A stretch of 64,000 nt of DNA from Glaciecola blandensis (lineage in GTDB: Bacteria > Pseudomonadota > Gammaproteobacteria > Enterobacterales > Alteromonadaceae). Positions 37,001 through 45,472 of the stretch are shown here, piece by piece. The notes beneath the pieces were generated by a model. It had not been told where the DNA came from, made no database searches, and saw only the letters and a list, made by a program, of their open reading frames with translations. A program made the translations under genes and the position numbers. Every line of letters starts with the position of its first letter. Position 1 is the stretch's first letter. The DNA is taken from positions 806,001-870,000 of the forward strand of contig NZ_JAVRIE010000001.1 of the NCBI RefSeq assembly GCF_031846165.1, read 5' to 3'.

Positions 37001-37228
37001 AATAACCCCCTCTTCTACTTCTTGTGGAGCCGCACCTAAATAAGGAACTTGGACAGAAATGACATTGACTTCAAACGCCGGGAACACCTGCTTTTGTACA
37101 CGAATAATACCGAATATCCCGCCCAGTATTATCATGACCATCAAGAGATTCGCTGCAACACTGTTTCGTGTAAACCACGCTATTATGCCAGTTTCAGTGT
37201 CAATTTTATTATCACTAATCTGACTCAT
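34052..37228 (-). CDS. RND efflux pump, inner-membrane transporter subunit
   Basis: This proton-driven exporter of the HAE/AcrB class has 1058 residues. It has the usual two sets of transmembrane helices with large periplasmic loops. The proton-relay region reads GIVVDDAIIMGES, keeping the conserved Asp pair of helix 4. The N-terminal VAANLLMVMIILGG and the porter-domain QVPYLGAAPQEVEEGV are typical. The substrate is unknown. It follows the adaptor gene with a one-base overlap. No outer-membrane channel gene is nearby, so it probably shares a TolC-like channel. The 3' end touches the REP-like repeat. Confidence 0.94.
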   Translation of the reverse strand: MSQISDNKIDTETGIIAWFTRNSVAANLLMVMIILGGIFGIIRVQKQVFPAFEVNVISVQVPYLGAAPQEVEEGVILKLEEAVKDLEGIKKLTSTAREGVGSLSIEVEDGYDVQTLLDEVKVQVDAIPSFPGNTEKPVVYRIKFPQDVLWVSVYGDTTERELKQYTQSIRDDIANLPGISDVSVVGSRNYEISVEISERKLQEYDLTFNELVNAIRQSSIDLPGGSIRSDNGDILLRANGQAYNAWDFAKVALISRDDGTRLLLGDIATINDGFVEDNQYALFDGKPAVSIRVRAVGDQNALQISKSVNEYLDKKREEMPANIKADTWGDSSFYLADRLNMMIKNMLAGAALVFIVLSLFLRVKLAFWVIVGLPVCFLGTLMFMPMSQVDVSINMLSLFGFILVLGIVVDDAIIMGESAYSEIDKKGHSTESVIRGVKKVAMPATFGVLTTIAAFSPMLMVSGPTSVIWKTIGMVVILCLIFSLIESKLILPAHLAHMKLKPYDPKKANAFQRFRDIFSIGIKTFIKDKYVPFLAKAVRNRYTTLAAFIGMLIVTIGLFSSGLVRWQFFPNIPSDFMQASVELEPGSSIAQRDIAMNAMLDAMYKMDEKVKAETGSNAVKHAIAFDNGTLGGTVFVELTKGETRELTDVQMQDEWRALLPEIPGVRNFNIGNPGGPGGANGLDFEFRSNDIQQLENVAKELRSYLGAYAGITEVTDTFSGGSDEIKLDLKPEAESLGLTLSSLAQQVRNGFYGAEAQRIQRDDEEIKVMVRYPKDERNSIGNLENMRVRAPNGDDIPFREVADIELGKGYANIIRVDGSRSVSVSAKVDTDIVDTRDLTVEVQMKVIPEMLERYPAVEFRLQGNSKDEQDAVVSLAQGFLFALIAIYALMAIPLKSYLQPLIIMSVIPFGMVGAIVGHLIFGQAVSVLSICGIIALAGVVVNDSLIMVDFVNKARAEGHNLMDAVLKSGSERFRAIVLTSLTTFMGLMPIVFERSLQAQVVIPMAISLAFGILFATVITLLLIPSLYLILDDFTGLFKRDKAKSGLQQSTLESTQTRG

Positions 37229-38436
37229 TACTTCACCTCAATGGCGTTGTTATTTGCTGGGATTTCGTTAGCGCTTGGCTCTTTGTCTTCATCGCCTAAA
37301 AACCTGACTGGCATGCCATTATAGGGGTTGGGCACTGCGCTCATCACCACTTGGTGTTCTGGGTTTAAACCATCACTTATATAGACAAAATCTTCATCTG
37401 TTCTCTGTACGGTGACAAAGTTGATTTTAATTTCTTTGTTCTCATCAACCGTTAGCACGGTTCCGTCTAATCTAAGTACATTGCGAGGTAGAACGACAAT
37501 ATTTGGTGAACTGATACCGCTAATCTGCGCACTCACAAATCGACCAAATCGCAAAGGCTGTGCATTGGATGCCGCTTCAGACCGCAAAAGATAGGGATCA
37601 ACGACTTCAACAACACCATAAATAACTCGACTCTTACCATCTAAAATCGCTTCATCACGCACTAGAGCGCCAGTCCACTGAACCGTTTTACCAGCAATAT
37701 CTGTTGACAGAATTACCTTTGGGTTTGTATCACTTAAGTCATCAAGAAAGGCGACATCATCATCAGTTAACGGTAAGCGTACCTCTCCAATGGCAGTAGA
37801 AAAGACTTCACCAAGTTGTGAGCCTAAGGTAACGAACTGTCCCAAATCGACATTACGCGTTTTTACCAGGCCATCATACGGCGCACGAATTTTGGTTCTT
37901 TCTAGATTTCGTTTTGCTCTTTGTAAACCAGCTTCGGCTGCTTTCACAGTAGCTTGCTCTCGGGCTAGTTGTGGCTTTCTCAATCCTAATTCTGGTGGCG
38001 TTCCTTGATTAAATGAACGCCATTCCTCAGCGGCAACCATTCCTCTTGCTTTTTCCTCGTCCAATGAAGCTTGGGCTCTTGCCAATTCGGCTTCTGCCAA
38101 CAATAAATCTGTTCGGTAGTCAGCATCTTCGAGTTCGACAAGTACGTCGCCTTTAGCAAAGAAGCCACCCTCGACAAAGTTGTCAGCTATAGAGGCAACC
38201 CTGCCGCTCACCTGCGTACTCAACATCGTTTTGTTTTTTGCTTGTACCGAGCCTTGTGAATAGACGAGAAAATCTACGGTCCCAAACTCAATAGGCTTTG
38301 CGTCAACCAAAAAATCTTTTGTGACCACCTCTTCTTTCTCTGGTTGTTTTTTTAAACTCGCTAGTGCGAACATCACAGCGATCGCCAATAAAATAATAAT
38401 CATTGGGATGCCAGCTTTCTTTAAGGTACGACTCAT
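37228..38436 (-). CDS. RND efflux pump periplasmic adaptor (membrane fusion protein)
   Basis: The 402-residue protein links the RND transporter to an outer-membrane channel. It has one N-terminal hydrophobic helix (IIILLAIAVMFALA), a lipoyl/barrel-sandwich half-motif VQAKNKTMLSTQVSGRV, and a long alpha-helical hairpin (LLLAEAELARAQASLDEEKA and the matching second strand). The second lipoyl half RTKIRAPYDGLVKTRNVDLG and a beta-barrel domain follow. The stop codon overlaps the start of the transporter gene, so the two genes form a coupled operon. Confidence 0.93.
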   Translation of the reverse strand: MSRTLKKAGIPMIIILLAIAVMFALASLKKQPEKEEVVTKDFLVDAKPIEFGTVDFLVYSQGSVQAKNKTMLSTQVSGRVASIADNFVEGGFFAKGDVLVELEDADYRTDLLLAEAELARAQASLDEEKARGMVAAEEWRSFNQGTPPELGLRKPQLAREQATVKAAEAGLQRAKRNLERTKIRAPYDGLVKTRNVDLGQFVTLGSQLGEVFSTAIGEVRLPLTDDDVAFLDDLSDTNPKVILSTDIAGKTVQWTGALVRDEAILDGKSRVIYGVVEVVDPYLLRSEAASNAQPLRFGRFVSAQISGISSPNIVVLPRNVLRLDGTVLTVDENKEIKINFVTVQRTDEDFVYISDGLNPEHQVVMSAVPNPYNGMPVRFLGDEDKEPSANEIPANNNAIEVK

Positions 38437-38571
38437 TAATGTAAACCTTGGTCAGTTACAGATTTAAATACTGATAGTGATTATACTGAACGAGTGCCGT
38501 AAAGGCCTATTTACAATAGTTAACAATTGTTAATAAATGTGTCGAATATTAATAGTTTACAACCTTAAGCA

Positions 38572-39279
38572 CTACGGCGAGTACACAGGAAAAGCTAGTA
38601 TTTCGCCTAAACCAACGGTAAATAACCATAATCCATATAAACTGTGCTCAAGGACTATTAGGCGATAACTTTTGGTTTTAACGTAAGTATAGGCAAATAA
38701 AAGCCCACCAAAGAAGGTGAGCACTAATACCCACAGATTAAAGAACATAATATGTGCCAGACAAAAAAGTGTGGCGTTGAAGAGAATGAAGACTGTTTGG
38801 TTCACCTTACTTAAGAGTGAGTTAAATAAAACCCCATATCGCCACAAAAAGAAAACACGAAATAGCCATTCTTGAGGTAAAACTGATAGAAAAACGTAGA
38901 CGCAGGTAATTGCAAACCAGAAAACAAGTGATTGCCCAATAACCAAAAATAATTTACCAGGCATCAATAGCGCCATGATGACCAGTAAACACAGTGCAAA
39001 CGTAATAAACTTTAGGCATATTCTAATGATATGTTTTCGTATGAGACCTTCAGCTTTCGTACCCTTTGACTCCAGTCTGAAACTGAAACGAGTAAGCCAC
39101 ATAACATATAGTAAGGCTAATAACACCAACACTACGCTTAGGTAATGCAGAGGATTAAAAGCGATGATGATAGGAATGAGCATGAAGATGACCAATAATT
39201 CGCCTATCAAAATATAGCTAGGTGGTGTGTCTCGTAATAAACGCTTCAACCTTGGGTTCTCGCTCTCATTTTTAAACAA
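38572..39279 (-). CDS. CPBP-family-like intramembrane protein
   Basis: The 235-residue membrane protein has about six to seven hydrophobic helices. The pattern PQEWLFRVFFLWRYG, then FCLAHIMF, then LEHSLYGLW resembles the three motifs of CPBP/Abi intramembrane glutamic proteases (EExxxR, FxxxH, HxxxN/B). The first motif reads QExxxR here. Activity is therefore uncertain. The start is a TTG at 39279 with no strong ribosome-binding site, and no better in-frame start was found. It lies 135 bases downstream of the RND adaptor start, on the same strand but upstream in transcription. Confidence 0.7.
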   Translation of the reverse strand: MFKNESENPRLKRLLRDTPPSYILIGELLVIFMLIPIIIAFNPLHYLSVVLVLLALLYVMWLTRFSFRLESKGTKAEGLIRKHIIRICLKFITFALCLLVIMALLMPGKLFLVIGQSLVFWFAITCVYVFLSVLPQEWLFRVFFLWRYGVLFNSLLSKVNQTVFILFNATLFCLAHIMFFNLWVLVLTFFGGLLFAYTYVKTKSYRLIVLEHSLYGLWLFTVGLGEILAFPVYSP

Positions 39280-39406
39280 CGTGCAGTTGTTTTATGCATC
39301 ATACTACGCTTATTTAAGACAAGATAATCCTCTTTCGCAAGCGCCATAAACTGCTAAGATAGTGCTGATGATAAAAGGTCCAATGAATACAATGGTAAAA
39401 TAAGTA

Positions 39407-39859
39407 ATGGATAGAATCCTAGTTCAACTAGAAGACTTTGATATTGGGAACGAATATGCACACCTGCGCATGGCAGCGAACTCTGATGGCGCGATCGTTA
39501 CTTTTACAGGTTTAGTGCGTGAGTTAAGCCAACATGGCAATCTTGAAAGTATGTCATTGGAACACTACCCGGGTATGACTGAAAAGGCGCTAATAGAAAT
39601 CGCTGCACAGGCACGTGAGCGTTGGCAACTTGGTTCAATCACAATTATTCATAGAGTTGGCACACTCAGGCCAGATGAACAAATTGTATTTTTAGGTGTG
39701 AGCAGTACACACCGCAAATCTGCCTACGAAGCAAGTATGTTCATGATGGATATTTTGAAAACAAAGGCCCCGTTTTGGAAGAAAGAAAGTACTGCTGAGG
39801 GTGATTATTGGGTAGAAGCAAAACAAAGTGATAAACAAGCTGCGTTGCGCTGGCAATAA
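39407..39859 (+). CDS. moaE: Molybdopterin synthase catalytic subunit
   Basis: MoaE is the large subunit of molybdopterin synthase and inserts sulfur into precursor Z (cPMP) together with MoaD. The 150-residue protein has GAIVTFTGLVRE, HYPGMTEKAL, IIHRVGTLRPDEQIVFLGVSS and the C-terminal KTKAPFWKKE with the catalytic lysines. No moaA, moaC or moaD gene lies in the window, so this copy is detached from the rest of the pathway. The gene ends at a hairpin shared with etfA. Confidence 0.93.
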   Translation: MDRILVQLEDFDIGNEYAHLRMAANSDGAIVTFTGLVRELSQHGNLESMSLEHYPGMTEKALIEIAAQARERWQLGSITIIHRVGTLRPDEQIVFLGVSSTHRKSAYEASMFMMDILKTKAPFWKKESTAEGDYWVEAKQSDKQAALRWQ

Positions 39860-39860
39860 A

Positions 39861-39894
39861 AAAGGCTAAACATTATTGTTTAGCCTTTCATTTT
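39861..39894. terminator. Bidirectional terminator between moaE and etfA
   Basis: AAAGGCTAAACA and TGTTTAGCCTTT form a perfect 12-bp stem with a TTAT loop. An A-run precedes it and a T-rich run follows, so both convergent transcripts can end here. Confidence 0.92.
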
Positions 39895-39917
39895 TACTAT
39901 CGAAACGTGTGTTTCTT

Positions 39918-40844
39918 TTATAAAGCTGCTTCTAGCTCAGGCAGCACGTCAAATAGGTCACCGACTAGACCGTAATCAGCAACTGAGAATATCGGTGCCT
40001 CTTCGTCTTTGTTGATGGCAACAATCACTTTACTGTCTTTCATGCCCGCTAAATGCTGAATTGCCCCTGATATGCCCACAGCAATATACAATTGTGGAGC
40101 AACAATTTTACCAGTTTGACCTACTTGCATATCGTTTGGAACGAAGCCGGCATCTACTGCAGCACGAGACGCACCAATTGCTGCGCCTAGTTTGTCGGCA
40201 ATCCCGTTCAACAAAGCAAAGTTTTCGCCATTTTGCATACCACGTCCACCCGAGATAATGACATCGGCAGCGGTTAATTCAGGGCGTTCTGATTCAGTTA
40301 ATTCAGCCGAAACGAAGCTTGATTTATCTGATGTCTTAACCGTTGAAAGTGCTTCTGTACTGGCACTTCCATCGTTACCAGCGGCATCAAAAGAAGCAGC
40401 ACGAACGGTTACCACTTTCTTTGTATCAGAGCTTTGAACTGTCGCTATCGCATTACCTGCATATATCGGACGAACAAAGGTATCTGCTGACTCAACTTTG
40501 ATGATGTCAGAGATTTGAGCAACGTCTAATAGCGCGGCAACGCGTGGCATAAAGTTCTTACCGGTCGTGGTTGCTGCTGCAAAAACGTGTGAATAATCAG
40601 CTGCAAGTTCAACAACTAAGTCAGCAATATTTTCTGGCAACTGATGTTCATACGCTTCATTGTCAGCAACCAGAACTTTGGATACGCCGTTAATTTTAGC
40701 GGCCGCTTCACCAATTGCTGCGCAACCCGAGCCTGCAACTAAAACAACTACATCATCTGAAGCACCCAGTGCAGCAGTGACCAATTTATTTGTTTCTGTT
40801 TTTAAAGAGTCATTATCGTGCTCTGCATATACTAATACACTCAT
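39918..40844 (-). CDS. etfA: Electron transfer flavoprotein alpha subunit
   Basis: EtfA with EtfB accepts electrons from acyl-CoA and other flavin dehydrogenases and carries them to ETF-quinone oxidoreductase. The 308-residue protein has the C-terminal FAD-binding segment VGQTGKIVAPQLYIAVGISGAIQHLAGM, broken here as GKIVAPQLYIAVGISG, and VISGGRGM for adenine contact. It overlaps etfB by four bases (ATGA). The acyl-CoA dehydrogenase at 29513 is a likely electron donor. Confidence 0.95.
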   Translation of the reverse strand: MSVLVYAEHDNDSLKTETNKLVTAALGASDDVVVLVAGSGCAAIGEAAAKINGVSKVLVADNEAYEHQLPENIADLVVELAADYSHVFAAATTTGKNFMPRVAALLDVAQISDIIKVESADTFVRPIYAGNAIATVQSSDTKKVVTVRAASFDAAGNDGSASTEALSTVKTSDKSSFVSAELTESERPELTAADVIISGGRGMQNGENFALLNGIADKLGAAIGASRAAVDAGFVPNDMQVGQTGKIVAPQLYIAVGISGAIQHLAGMKDSKVIVAINKDEEAPIFSVADYGLVGDLFDVLPELEAAL

Positions 40845-41599
40845 GAGATCACCTTCGCTTCGTTTTTCAATTTACCCACTAATTCTGCAACGTCTGCGAC
40901 TTTCACACCACCACTGCGTTGCGCCGGTGCTTCTACTTTTAGCACGCTCACGTGTGAATTCATATCAACACCAAAATCAGCAACTGGTTTTACGTCGATA
41001 GGTTTACGTTTCGCTTTCATGATGTTTGGCAATGAAGCGTAACGTGGTTCGTTTAAGCGTAGGTCAGTTGTTACGACAGCAGGTAAGCTAAGCTTGACTG
41101 TTTGTAGGCCGCCGTCGATCTCGCGTGTGACATTGACTGAACCATCCTCAACAACAACTTCTGAAGCAAATGTTCCCTGTGGCATGCCGGTAAGTGCTGC
41201 TAACATTTGTCCGGTTTGATTGTTGTCTGAATCGATTGACTGTTTACCCAGAATAACAATGTCCGGTGATTCCGCTTCAACGACTTTTTGAAGAAGCTTT
41301 GCAACCTGCAAAGAATCAACAACGGCACCCGCATCAGTTTCAATGTGAATACCGCGGTCTGCGCCCAAGGCCAAACCAGTTCGTATTTGCTCTTGGCAAG
41401 TTTTATCGCCAATTGACAAGACGACCACTTCTGTCGCGACGCCCTTCTCTTTCAAACGAATGGCTTCTTCAACAGCAATTTCACAAAAAGGATTGATTGC
41501 CATTTTTACATTGTTCAAATCAACACCAGAGTTATCTGGTTTAACGCGTACTTTCACGTTGTAATCTATCGCCCGCTTTACCGGTACCAAAATTTTCAT
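40841..41599 (-). CDS. etfB: Electron transfer flavoprotein beta subunit
   Basis: EtfB binds AMP and structures the ETF heterodimer. The 252-residue protein starts MKILVPVKRAIDYNVKVRV and has NPFCEIAVEEAIRLKE and the VILGKQSIDSDNNQTGQ region, all standard for the family. The start is ATG at 41599; the in-frame GTG two codons upstream overlaps the AGAGGTG ribosome-binding site. The promoter region is shared with the divergent ETF-QO gene and contains a LiuR-like site. Confidence 0.95.
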   Translation of the reverse strand: MKILVPVKRAIDYNVKVRVKPDNSGVDLNNVKMAINPFCEIAVEEAIRLKEKGVATEVVVLSIGDKTCQEQIRTGLALGADRGIHIETDAGAVVDSLQVAKLLQKVVEAESPDIVILGKQSIDSDNNQTGQMLAALTGMPQGTFASEVVVEDGSVNVTREIDGGLQTVKLSLPAVVTTDLRLNEPRYASLPNIMKAKRKPIDVKPVADFGVDMNSHVSVLKVEAPAQRSGGVKVADVAELVGKLKNEAKVIS

Positions 41600-41707
41600 A
41601 ATCACCTCTATTTAGGGCTATAAATAAAAAAATACTATTCGCTTTCATTACATATTCACGTAATCATAGCAGCCATACTAATATGTTGACGCAAAATTTA
41701 CTGATAC

Positions 41708-41723
41708 TTTACGTAAACGTCAA
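41708..41723. promoter_or_regulatory. Putative LiuR operator between etfBA and the ETF-QO gene
   Basis: TTTACGTAAACGTCAA on the plus strand reads TTGACGTTTACGTAAA on the minus strand. This matches the consensus I know for LiuR, the MerR-family regulator of branched-chain amino acid and fatty acid breakdown in gammaproteobacteria. It lies about 108 bases from the etfB start and 120 from the ETF-QO start, well placed to control both. No liuR gene is in the window. Confidence 0.65.
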
Positions 41724-41843
41724 CCTGAATTCACAAATATTCTCAGTCATACTGTAATTAGATTTTACAATGTTTTGACAAGCTGTAATATTCGTTTAAT
41801 TAATATTTCACTATAACTGGTAAGAGTTGTTTCGGAGGCACAA

Positions 41844-43493
41844 GTGGAAAGAGAAGTAATGGAATTTGATGTAATTGTAGTTGGTGCGGGGCCATCAGGG
41901 CTCTCAACGGCATGCAAACTGAAACAATTAGCGAACGAAAAAGGTCAAGAATTAAACGTCTGTCTACTGGAAAAAGGCTCAGAAGTAGGTGCACATATTT
42001 TATCAGGTGCCGTTTTCGAGACTAGAGCTTTAGATGAATTGTTTCCAAATTGGGCAGAACTTGGTGCGCCATTAAGCACTAAAGTAACCGAAGACCATAT
42101 ATATTTACTCAATAGTGAAACCGGTTCGACTAAGCTACCAAACTTTATGACCCCAAAAACCATGCACAATGAAGGTAATTATATTGTGAGCATGGCCAAT
42201 ATGTGTCGCTGGATGGCAGAGCAAGCGGAGCAACTAGGTGTCGAAGTATTCCCAGGTTTTACGGCAGCCAGCGTGCATTACAACGAAGATGGTAGTGTTG
42301 GCGGCGTCATTACTGGTGACATGGGTCTGAGCGAAAGTGGCGAGCAAAAAGACGGCTATATGCCTGGAATGTTGCTAAGTGCGAAATACACAGTTTTCGC
42401 AGAGGGTTGTCGTGGACACCTAGGTAAGCAACTTATTCAGCAGTTTGCTCTGGATAAAGGCGTATCACCTCAGCATTACGCAATCGGTTTCAAAGAAATT
42501 TGGGATATTCCAGCCGAACAACACCAAGAAGGACTGGTAGTGCACACGGCAGGTTGGCCATTGAGTGATGCAACAGGCGGCAGTTATTTATATCACGCAG
42601 AAAATAACCAGGTATTTGTAGGACTGATCGTTGACCTCAATTATGATAACCCTCACCTGAGTCCTTTTGACGAGTTCCAACGTTTGAAACATCACCCGGT
42701 TATTGCCAATACCCTGAAAGATGGGAAGCGCGTGACTTATGGCGCGAGAGCAATAGCGAAAGGAGGTTTTCAGTCCTTACCGAAGATGACATTCCCTGGC
42801 GGATTATTGGTCGGCTGCGATGCGGGCACTTTGAATTTCTCGAAAATAAAGGGGAACCACACCGCAATGAAGTCAGGCATATTAGCAGCAGAAGCTCTGT
42901 TTGCTGAGTTGGCGAATGCCGATGCCCCTATTGTTGACCCAAGCTCGTACACTGAATTATTTAAAAACTCTTGGTTATATGACGAGTTATATCGTTCACG
43001 CAATTTCGGTGCTGCGATTCATAAATTTGGTAATTTCTTTGGTGGCGCGTACAACACGCTTGATCAAAATATCTTTGGCGGTAAATTGCCATTTTCAATC
43101 GGCGATTCAACACCAGATCATGTCGGTATGAAATTGGCCAGTGACGCGCCCACAATCCAGTATCCTAAACCTGACGGTGTACTGAGCTTCGATAAACTAT
43201 CTTCCGTGTTTTTATCCAATACAAACCATGAGGAGGATCAACCTTGTCATTTGGTGTTAAAGGATCCGAGCATACCAATTCAAGTGAATTTACCGAAGTA
43301 TGACGAACCTGCGCAACGCTACTGCCCTGCCGGTGTATACGAAGTCATTGATAATGATGCTGGTGAAAAGCAATTGCAAATCAACTCACAAAACTGTGTG
43401 CACTGTAAAACCTGTGATATTAAAGACCCCAATCAAAACATCTCCTGGGTGGTTCCCGAGGGTGCTGGCGGTCCTAACTATCCAAATATGTAG
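41844..43493 (+). CDS. etfD: Electron transfer flavoprotein-ubiquinone oxidoreductase
   Basis: ETF-QO passes electrons from reduced ETF to ubiquinone at the membrane. The 549-residue protein has an N-terminal FAD motif (VVGAGPSGLSTACKL) and the membrane-contact region GWPLSDATGGSYLYH. The C-terminal 4Fe-4S ligands are CPAGVYE and NCVHCKTCDIKDP. It ends in a Gly/Pro-rich tail (VVPEGAGGPNYPNM), as homologues do. The start is GTG at 41844, preceded by GGAGG five bases upstream. The divergent etfBA genes complete the pathway, and the YbfF-like gene follows 18 bases after the stop codon. Confidence 0.95.
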   Translation: MEREVMEFDVIVVGAGPSGLSTACKLKQLANEKGQELNVCLLEKGSEVGAHILSGAVFETRALDELFPNWAELGAPLSTKVTEDHIYLLNSETGSTKLPNFMTPKTMHNEGNYIVSMANMCRWMAEQAEQLGVEVFPGFTAASVHYNEDGSVGGVITGDMGLSESGEQKDGYMPGMLLSAKYTVFAEGCRGHLGKQLIQQFALDKGVSPQHYAIGFKEIWDIPAEQHQEGLVVHTAGWPLSDATGGSYLYHAENNQVFVGLIVDLNYDNPHLSPFDEFQRLKHHPVIANTLKDGKRVTYGARAIAKGGFQSLPKMTFPGGLLVGCDAGTLNFSKIKGNHTAMKSGILAAEALFAELANADAPIVDPSSYTELFKNSWLYDELYRSRNFGAAIHKFGNFFGGAYNTLDQNIFGGKLPFSIGDSTPDHVGMKLASDAPTIQYPKPDGVLSFDKLSSVFLSNTNHEEDQPCHLVLKDPSIPIQVNLPKYDEPAQRYCPAGVYEVIDNDAGEKQLQINSQNCVHCKTCDIKDPNQNISWVVPEGAGGPNYPNM

Positions 43494-43510
43494 ATAAGAA
43501 ACCAACTATC

Positions 43511-44311
43511 ATGACTGAATTGCTTCACGCGCAATCATTTGGTGACACCTTTCGGGTGTCATCACCTCAACAGCCAACTATCGTTCTAATCCATGGCTTG
43601 TTTGGTAATAGCGATAACTTGGCTGTGATACGTCGGCATTTTGAGACGACCCACCACGTACTCAGTGTAGATTTACCTGACCACGGTCAATCTCCGCGGA
43701 CGGATATATTTAGCTTTGACCACTACGCAAAAATGCTACTGAGCACCTTAAAAGCATCAAATATAAATATATGTTACGTCGTTGCTCATTCACTCGGTGG
43801 AAAAGTGGCTATGCGAGCAGCGAGCCTAGCGTCTGACATCATTAAGAAATTGGTAGTGATGGACATAGCGCCTGTCAAATATGAAGCGAGACATCACAAC
43901 GTAATTAAAGGCTTGAGTTCGGTAAATTTAAGCACTATTACCGATAGAAAAGCAGCAATGCAATGCTTATCAGACCATATTGTCGATTCAGGGACTATCG
44001 CATTCTTGCTGAAAAGTCTTTATCAAGATGACAAAAAGGCTTGGCAGTGGCGCTTCAACCTCCCCTTGATTATTAGGGATTACCCTCTGTTAAGTGATTG
44101 GCCTTTTTCTGGTGAGTTGTACAACGGTGATGTCACATTTATCAAGGGTAAAAACAGTGACTACATAGGCAAACAACATCAAGCGACAATCATGCAACAG
44201 TTCCCAAAAGCAAAAGCGAAAATTGTGGACGCTGGACATTGGCTACATGCCGAAAAGCCACAACTTGTTAACACGCTGTTAACCCGTATTTTACTTGGCA
44301 CGGAAAAGTAA
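43511..44311 (+). CDS. ybfF: Alpha/beta-hydrolase, YbfF-like esterase
   Basis: The 266-residue serine hydrolase probably acts on acyl esters or acyl-CoA. It has the oxyanion-hole motif HGLFGNSDNL, the nucleophile elbow VAHSLGGKVAMRA and the catalytic His in DAGHWLHAEKP. Length and motif spacing match YbfF. It starts 18 bases after the ETF-QO gene and precedes DUF2788 and fldA, the same neighbourhood in which YbfF occurs in related genomes as far as I recall. No terminator was found between this gene and the previous one. Confidence 0.88.
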   Translation: MTELLHAQSFGDTFRVSSPQQPTIVLIHGLFGNSDNLAVIRRHFETTHHVLSVDLPDHGQSPRTDIFSFDHYAKMLLSTLKASNINICYVVAHSLGGKVAMRAASLASDIIKKLVVMDIAPVKYEARHHNVIKGLSSVNLSTITDRKAAMQCLSDHIVDSGTIAFLLKSLYQDDKKAWQWRFNLPLIIRDYPLLSDWPFSGELYNGDVTFIKGKNSDYIGKQHQATIMQQFPKAKAKIVDAGHWLHAEKPQLVNTLLTRILLGTEK

Positions 44312-44341
44312 CACTGATAGTTGATTATTCAGCTAAGTAGC

Positions 44342-44371
44342 TTCAAAAATTGCAATAAAATGTGCTAATAT
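44342..44371 (+). promoter_or_regulatory. Possible sigma-70 promoter for DUF2788-fldA
   Basis: TTCAAA (44342-44347) and TAATAT (44366-44371) with an 18-base spacer lie about 30 bases before the DUF2788 start codon. The elements match only partly, so this is a candidate and not a firm call. Confidence 0.35.
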
Positions 44372-44401
44372 CCGCGCCCAAGATTACGCTGGAGATAGAA
44401 C

Positions 44402-44623
44402 ATGAATGCTGACAATTACCAAGTGATTGAATCGGTGGTGCTTAATTTAAGCCTAGTGTTGTTGTTTGTGTTGTTGGGTCTAGCAATACATGATGTTCTG
44501 AAAAAAAACGATGTTCCATTAGTGGGCAAAGTTGTTGCTTATGGCGTATTAGGTTTGGGTGCTGCAGGTTTTGTAGCTAAAGGCATTATTCAATTATTTT
44601 ACAGTGCGAGCGGTGTTTCTTAG
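44402..44623 (+). CDS. DUF2788 small membrane protein
   Basis: The 73-residue protein has two hydrophobic helices (LNLSLVLLFVLLGLAIHDV and VAYGVLGLGAAGFVAKGII) joined by a basic loop KKNDVPLVGK, the layout of the DUF2788 family. No function is known. It precedes fldA by 34 bases and is probably co-transcribed with it, which hints at a role near flavodoxin-dependent electron transfer, but this is only context. The start follows a GGAGA ribosome-binding site. Confidence 0.85.
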   Translation: MNADNYQVIESVVLNLSLVLLFVLLGLAIHDVLKKNDVPLVGKVVAYGVLGLGAAGFVAKGIIQLFYSASGVS

Positions 44624-44657
44624 CTCCGCACGAGATTAGACGTTTTAGAGGTGAAGC

Positions 44658-45182
44658 ATGGCTAGCGTTGGTTTATTTTTTGGCAGCGATACTGGTAACA
44701 CAGAACACATCGCAAAAATGATCCAAAAAGAATTGGGCAAACAGCTCATTGACGTCAAAGATATCGCTAAAAGCAGCAAGGAAGAAATTGCTGAGTTCGA
44801 TTTACTGATCTTCGGTATTCCGACTTGGTATTATGGAGAAGCCCAGTGTGACTGGGATGACTTCTTCCCTGACCTTGAAGAAATTGATTTTGAAGACAAG
44901 CTTGTTGCTATCTTTGGCTGTGGTGATCAAGAAGATTATGCTGAATACTTCCTTGATGCGATGGGCATGATCAGAGACATCGTTGAACCCAAAGGCGCAA
45001 TATTAATTGGTCAATGGCCGACTGAAAGCTATGATTTTGAAGCGTCAAAAGGTATGGCTGATGACGAACACTTCGTCGGTCTAGGCATTGACGAAGATCG
45101 TCAACCTGAACTCACAGAACAACGAGTCAAGGCTTGGTGCAAACAGCTGAATGAAGAAATGTGTTTGGCTGATTTAGCCTAG
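44658..45182 (+). CDS. fldA: Flavodoxin
   Basis: FldA is a small FMN protein that carries low-potential electrons to enzymes such as those of biotin, methionine and isoprenoid synthesis, and it replaces ferredoxin under iron limitation. The 174-residue long-chain type has the FMN phosphate loop FFGSDTGNTEHIAKMI, then the FMN-stacking Trp region PTWYYGEAQCDWDDFF and the loop FGCGDQEDYAEYF. fur lies on the same strand downstream, but two large genes separate them. Confidence 0.95.
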   Translation: MASVGLFFGSDTGNTEHIAKMIQKELGKQLIDVKDIAKSSKEEIAEFDLLIFGIPTWYYGEAQCDWDDFFPDLEEIDFEDKLVAIFGCGDQEDYAEYFLDAMGMIRDIVEPKGAILIGQWPTESYDFEASKGMADDEHFVGLGIDEDRQPELTEQRVKAWCKQLNEEMCLADLA

Positions 45183-45221
45183 TTCGTTAGCATGTATTGG
45201 TAACAAGCAAGCAATACTAAG

Positions 45222-45256
45222 AAAACGCGCGCAGTGAAAATTGGGCGCGTTTTTTA
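45222..45256 (+). terminator. Terminator after fldA
   Basis: AAAACGCGC and GCGCGTTTT pair across a 14-base loop and are followed by TTTTTT. It closes the DUF2788-fldA transcript. Confidence 0.88.
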
Positions 45257-45472
45257 TTTCTAGATGGTTTTGTTGCGTTTTGTTACAAGTCTTGTGAACC
45301 AATTTGACTCAAACGCTTGTGTTTTTATCTACCTTTGTCGCAAACTAAGGAGCGTAGGACAATTCTAATTGAAAGGTTCTATAACAATAAGTAAGTCTCA
45401 ACGTTCACGCTCTTTACACCAAAAAGTGCTCGATAATAAAAATATTAGAATAAAAAGACAAAAGGAAGAAAG

